Position numbers and translations under genes: made by a program. The notes under the pieces are model-generated. The model did not search any database, had not been told where the DNA came from, and saw nothing but the letters and a program-made list of their open reading frames with translations. Shown here piece by piece: positions 59,626 to 64,000 of a DNA stretch of 64,000 nucleotides (positions within the stretch are counted from its first letter, which is position 1; each line of letters begins with the position of its first letter). Source of the DNA: Bimuria novae-zelandiae CBS 107.79 (taxonomy: Eukaryota > Ascomycota > Dothideomycetes > Pleosporales > Didymosphaeriaceae); assembly GCA_010015655.1 (NCBI GenBank), contig ML976698.1, positions 110,947 to 174,946 on the forward strand, in the 5' to 3' direction.

Positions 59626-60078
59626 CTATCTGCTCGAATTATGCCTAGTTTCGGGAAATTTCCACCTCCACCACATCCCACTAATGGTCCTACTCCAACC
59701 GCCGATTCCTACATGTAATCCGCCCCCCAACACCCTCGCCCCATTCACCTCCACCCTAAAGTCGTAAACGCCCACCTTAAGCCCATCCTGCGCGTTTTCT
59801 TTCGCCCACTGATGGAAGCCCTCGACCAGGACTCCCTTTATCCGTCCATAGTTCTTGCACTGCGCCGTCTTCATGATCTCGATGTTGAACTGGTTGTGTG
59901 CCGCGATGCCGTGCACTTGGAACGTTCGTTTGTGACCGCCGGGGCCCGTGACTTGGTGCAACACGCTCGTTCCCGGCGTTTGGTGTGCGTAGAGAGTATT
60001 GTCGACGGGGGTAGATGCGGGGGTGGAGAATACGGGCTGATGGACTATGAAGTAGTATTTCTCTGTGGGGAAAGGCAT
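59626..60078 (-). CDS. Small family member 4, 150-aa unrecognised protein
   Basis: One open frame starting MPFPTEKYYFIVHQPVFSTP. Its N-terminus lines up with the member at 60759 (YYVIVRRSEY...), and the middle has a FNIEIMK strand and GFHQWAKENAQDG helix. The annotated C-terminus (MWWRWKFPETRHNSSR) is off the family pattern; one frame over, the same DNA reads WDVVEVEISRN then stop, which is the family motif. So the frame has probably shifted near 59680-59720. Function unknown. Confidence 0.5.
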   Translation of the reverse strand: MPFPTEKYYFIVHQPVFSTPASTPVDNTLYAHQTPGTSVLHQVTGPGGHKRTFQVHGIAAHNQFNIEIMKTAQCKNYGRIKGVLVEGFHQWAKENAQDGLKVGVYDFRVEVNGARVLGGGLHVGIGGWSRTISGMWWRWKFPETRHNSSR

Positions 60079-60323
60079 TCTGATGATGGTTGTGTTGCGG
60101 TGAGTGCTTCTGGGAGTCTGGCGGGGAGGATGCTTGTCTGGTGGCTATTATACTGCTGGTGAGAATTAGAGCGCTTGTTTGTGCGCGGTTGTTGTATACG
60201 ATGATCGTGTTTGTTCCTGCAACAATCTACATCTAATCCATCGCCATCTGAGCCTCACCACGAATACCTACACGCAAACACCAGCCCTCGATCCCCCGGA
60301 ATCACATCCCCAATTTTAATCCC

Positions 60324-60759
60324 CTAAACAGAACAAGGCTTAATCTCCATCTCCACAATATCCCATCGATAGCGAATCGTGTCTTTTACGTAACCGAGTT
60401 TCCCCACTATCTTCCCTCCGTCAATCTGTTCTTCTGTCTGACCCATCCTGGGCTTCAAAACGTGGTATGCACCATAATGTTGCTCGGCCCGGTGTTCTAC
60501 GTCGTCCTTGGCGTCTTTGAAATTCTCGAAGATGACATAGTGAAGAGATAATTTCAGGGTTGGGGTCGTTGCTACCGGAGGTGGGAGCGATGGTGTAGTG
60601 AGCGTCTAGGACGCAGTGTTGGCCATTGGGTAGGGACTGCATGGTATCGTGGTTGGGTGTAGTAGGGAACTTCTGGTGGATGGCGTAAGGGCCTGGTCTG
60701 GGGCTGTGCATGTATTCACTTCGTCTGACGATGACGTAGTAAGTCATGGTCTTGGTCAT
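60324..60759 (-). pseudogene. Small family member 5, frameshifted
   Basis: Starts MTKTMTYYVIVRRSEYMHSP and reads openly to about 60580, then must change frame near 60585 to continue LSLHYVIFENFKDAKDDVE and end YRWDIVEMEIKPCSV at 60324. Both halves match other members, so this is one gene with a small indel, not two genes. Confidence 0.55.
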
Positions 60760-60961
60760 TTTGGAGAGACTGGCTTGTCGGGACGAGCTTCACTGAAAGT
60801 GGATACTTTGCAGTTAATAGAGATGAATTTACCGCAGCACTTTATATTGCAATGAACTTTGTCGTTTGATCTCCCCGCAATTGTTCGCATTCTGCAACAA
60901 TCATCTGCTCAATCATGCATACCATACAGTTTTTGATTATCATCCCCATCAAAACAACTCC

Positions 60962-61500
60962 TCAATCACAGCCCTTCCAACCACTCCCATCATCACTCTC
61001 TCCCTCACACATCGGCAAAACCTCCACCTCCACAACATCCCACCAGCAAAAATTCTCCTCGAAGCTCACCGCAATCCCACCCCTCAGCTCCCCGCCGTCG
61101 ACCTGCTGATCCGCAGCATAGAACCGCGGACTCATACCGCTCCCATTGCTAGCTTCATTTTTTCAATTTTTCAATTTTTCAATCTACCAAAGCTTCCAAC
61201 TTCCTCCTCGCGCCGTCATAGCTCTTGAAAATCCCGCGGTCCTCAATGGCGATGCCTGCGTTGCGTCCCCCGATCCCGAGTAAAGAGGGTGAGGAGGGGT
61301 TGCCGCCGGTGAAGTACGCGTGGAGCGTGTATCTGCGGACTTCTGGGAGAGCGGCTTGGGTTACATTGCGGCCGACCTTTTGGGCGTAGGTGGAGTTGTG
61401 GATTTGGGTGATTGTGTAAGGTTGTTGGTACGTAGTGAAATGGATTGATATAACAAAGGCGCACGGTGCGCAGACTGTTTGGCAGGGCCCACGTGTAGAT
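60962..61500 (-). pseudogene. Small family member 6, frameshifted
   Basis: The 5' half reads FVISIHFTTYQQPYTITQ... to LEALVD and stops near 61179. The 3' half, in another frame, reads SFEENFCWWDVVEVEVLP and ends at 60962. The switch falls in a run of (TTGAAAAA) repeats at about 61155-61180, a likely slippage site. No clear start codon. Same family by the WWDVVEVEV motif and N-terminal strand. Confidence 0.5.
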
Positions 61501-62261
61501 CCAGATTGTGCTTGGCGGTCAGGAAATTCTATGTGCGGTGTTCTGGATTTTTGTGCTGTTCGCACGGACTTCCCAGGTTGGGTGGAGGTTCTGGTCGGAG
61601 GCAATTGCGTGTTAGCGCTGCAGAAGGTGTTATGACGTCGCCATTCCTGCGGATATCACACAGAATATTGTCACCTTCTTGGCATATTTTATTTCATTGT
61701 GGGTAATATCTTGTCTGCACTGGTTTGTAGCTTGCGAATCCAAGATATTACTGTTACAGAGAGCTCTTACGAGCTATGAGCCCAGTCTAAAACTTTGTAG
61801 AATGATTGGAGTAGTTAACCGGGCAGTGGCTCTTCTCTATGCATGGTCACGGAATCGATAAATTGTGAAAACACGCTGGACTGTCAGTCGATACCATCGT
61901 TCTAAAAACCAAAAGCGGGAAATAGTAATCGATTTTAGCAGGTCTACCAAAACATCCCACTAGATACAGTACCATATTCAATCTCCCGTTGTAGCGTGTG
62001 CCGTCGTAGCAAACCGTGTAAAAGGGCTCGGAACGAGCCACATATGGCTTGAAACCCAACATGCCCGAAGCGAGCCCAAGAGCGCAATACCACCCAAACA
62101 TCAATCTTAAGAGTTCTGAATTCGAGGAATCGATGCCATGCTCCGTGCTGATGGGATTCTGCGGTCCTAATCAGAAGTAGTGTTGCTAAAGTCATGTCAA
62201 AGGAACGTCGCCAGCACTTACACTTCTTCTAGATGACTGGGAAGAGGATTCGGCTACTCAC
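61501..62261. other. Gene-free stretch
   Basis: Ordinary composition, no credible gene; 3' flank of the F-box-type gene on its right. Confidence 0.45.
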
Positions 62262-62391
62262 TTCCAAGTTCCAACCAATCCGAATCGTCCTCCGAATCGT
62301 CTTCCAAGTCATCTTCGAGCCATTCGTCCTCTAGGTTGTCTTCTATGTCTTCCTCCAGGTCGTCTGCCATGTCATTCTCTGGGTGGTCTTG

Positions 62392-62445
62392 CTAGTAGTT
62401 TTCCTGGTGGTTTTCCTGGTGGTCTTCCTGGTGGTCTTCCTGTTC
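62392..62445 (-). repeat. 12-bp minisatellite encoding EDHQ/ENHQ repeats
   Basis: Four tandem units of the type CTTCCTGGTGGT on the plus strand. On the minus strand they encode EDHQEDHQENHQENY in the acidic tail region of the F-box-type gene, ending at a TAG at 62392-62394. Confidence 0.75.
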
Positions 62446-62525
62446 TTCTCTAAAGTACTTCTCGATCCCGAACTCGTCTTCGCATTTATCCACATACGAA
62501 GTTTCGTGCTCCTCTTTCATGTGCT

Positions 62526-63940
62526 TCACAAGCTCGTCGAAGCCCTGGAAGAAAGGTACCCGGATCGCCAGTTCTGCGGCTCCACACCGTACCGCCTCTG
62601 GAGCCTCCTGGTGCCAGAACTGCGCCACAAAAGCCAATTCCGATCTTGGAAAGGGTGATCCTCGCGACAGAAACTGCCGAAGACGACCATCTCCCGCGTA
62701 TTCCACGGCGCGTAGACACATGAGAGCTTGTAGGTTGCGTTGGAGCTATGTATACCAGCATCAAAATCAGAGTAGATATGCTCACCCACCCAGAATGCTG
62801 CCCTATTCAACTCCGTAACTGGATAGTACCGCCTACGGTCATCAGGCTCGATTCTCAGGGCCTCATTCATACCGTCGGTGCCGTAGCAGTAGATGCCAGG
62901 CAAAGGACGAAAATTCGGAATTTTAAGCCTAAGAAGCTCGTTTTGGGTAATTTCAGCGGTTTCCCGCTCTTCTTCTGTCATAAATATAACGTCGGTGGTC
63001 GCCCGTGGGTCACAGCCTCCGCCAACCGAGATGCAGCGAAGCTCCAGGGTGAATACGTCGAAATATGGGGCGAGTTTTCCGCACTTAGTGCAACGATCTT
63101 CTTTTAGAGCTGCGGAAACCTGTCCGATGGTATAGAGATGAGCGGTGCCTATGCCAATGGCCATGCGGATGACGTCGGGCGCGCAAGAAAGCACCTACCC
63201 ATCAAGTTAGCAAGTAACTGATTAAGGACGTGTAACCGCCATCCGAGTTATCCTGTCCATCATGAGGATCACTTACATCCTGCCATGCTAGCATCCCGCT
63301 GATTTCCCACGCAGCCGCCTTGTTGAGCTGACTAAACGCGAGCAGGCTCTTTAGATCTATCTCTCTAAAGATCATCCATCGAATTTCGAGTGACAGCCGA
63401 GCTATTATTGTTATTATAGTCTCTCTTTGATGTGGAAACCACGTGTCAAGTACCTATGATGCCTAAATTTCCTGGGTCTTGTTTCCCTTGGATCAAGTGG
63501 GCTAACGAGTACTCCCATTGGAGAATTTGGCTTTGCGGGAGATGGCCTTTCAAGTGAAGTTCGCTGTTTCGCTTTGCGATCTGGAAGTAGTGATTGTCGA
63601 AGTCGTCGAAGTAGTCGTCGGCATCGGCGTCGGCATTCTGAGTATCTGAACAGGAGTAAGTAATTGTTGAGTGGTTTAATCAAAGACTGGACGCACCCGT
63701 TGCGTCTGCCTGAACATTTTCGACGCGAATATCAGTGTTTCGCTGTGGGGCTATCCCATCCATGAGCCGATGAAACGCAAATAAATATAGATACCAGGTA
63801 CCGTTAACGTTGGCGTCACTACCGGCGGTCTCCAAGCTCGTAGCCACAGTGTTCGCATGTGCGTCGCCTGGCCCGCCTCCAAAGAGGCCGACTTGCGCGG
63901 GAGGGCCATCGATGACAGTGCTACCCGTACCGCGGTCCAT
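62526..63940 (-). CDS. F-box-type protein, five exons, probable 3' frameshift
   Basis: Exons 63940-63802, 63750-63697, 63645-63454, 63401-63277 and 63194-62526; four GT-AG introns of 51, 51, 52 and 82 nt, phases consistent, 392 aa as read. An F-box-like segment lies at about residues 129-168 (LSLEIRWMIFREIDLKSLLA, then FSQLNKAAAWEI). It is followed by a CTKCGKLAPYFDVFTLELRC zinc-type block of the kind seen in many fungal F-box proteins. F-box proteins bring substrates to SCF ubiquitin ligases. The last about 50 codons as read look non-coding. From about 62680 another frame keeps coding character (AQFWHQEAPEAVRCGAAELA, then GFDELVKHMKEEHE) and an acidic tail to 62262, broken by one TAG at 62392. 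I infer a one-base shift near 62660-62690 plus a nonsense codon; the native protein was probably longer. Confidence 0.6.
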
Positions 63941-64000
63941 AATTCGTAGAGATCCGTATTGAGCGTTCAGTATACCCGGATTCCGGCGTACTCCGCAAAA

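Noticed and set aside
25429..63940. Idea that all frameshifts are sequencing error
   Set aside because: The 3.9 kb flippase exon, 2 kb PEX8 exon, IWR1, RING, NUDIX and regulator genes are free of indels, so a general error rate cannot explain the concentration of breaks in a few loci; single homopolymer cases (peroxiredoxin) remain open.

Overview
The window reads as nuclear DNA of a filamentous ascomycete (Pezizomycotina, probably a dothideomycete; the class is inference). The evidence is short GT-AG introns of about 45-140 nt with CTAAC/CTGAC branch sites, a Zn2Cys6 regulator with a fungal middle-homology body, a Drs2-type flippase, Pex8, Iwr1, an intron-containing tRNA-Lys, and above all long AT-rich blocks where CA/TG has been turned into TA. 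That is the signature of repeat-induced point mutation (RIP) in transposons.

Layout. 1-25.4 kb is a transposon-rich island. It holds a small secreted six-cysteine protein gene (2424-2766, minus) and a secreted S33-type peptidase gene (4746-12098, plus). The peptidase is split in its last exon by a 5.4 kb RIP-mutated LINE with a clean 13-bp target duplication. Next come a degraded copia-type gag relic, three Fot1/pogo-type transposon relics, a 6.1 kb Ty1/copia element nested in one of them (182-bp LTRs, 5-bp target duplication), and a further gag relic abutting a broken ZIP zinc-transporter gene (25429-26042). 26.3-33.8 kb is housekeeping sequence: tRNA-Ser(GCT), a probable INO80-complex subunit, a P4-ATPase flippase and tRNA-Lys(CTT). 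33.84-37.48 kb is a Fot1/pogo element carrying a second Fot1/pogo element inside it, beginning 17 bp past tRNA-Lys. 38-42 kb holds a frameshifted unrecognised gene and three copies of a small unrecognised protein family. 42.2-59 kb is gene-dense: ENT nucleoside transporter and IWR1 (divergent), a Zn2Cys6 regulator, a cupin protein, a NUDIX hydrolase and RING protein (divergent), a decayed peroxiredoxin gene, and PEX8 with a TMEM170-like gene (divergent). 59.6-61.6 kb carries three more members of the small family, and the window ends with a five-exon F-box-type gene.

What joins the parts. The intact genes encode unrelated cell functions and form no pathway cluster. The recurring theme is genome decay. 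Transposons insert into each other and into a gene, RIP mutates them, and several single genes and most copies of the small family carry frameshifts or C-to-T type nonsense codons, while long genes beside them (flippase, PEX8, IWR1, the regulator) stay open. The most interesting items are the LINE-split peptidase with a traceable original reading frame, the six-copy small protein family in two clusters, the six-cysteine secreted protein whose second exon appears only after splicing, and the shared twin-repeat layout of the terminal repeats in three different Fot1/pogo families.
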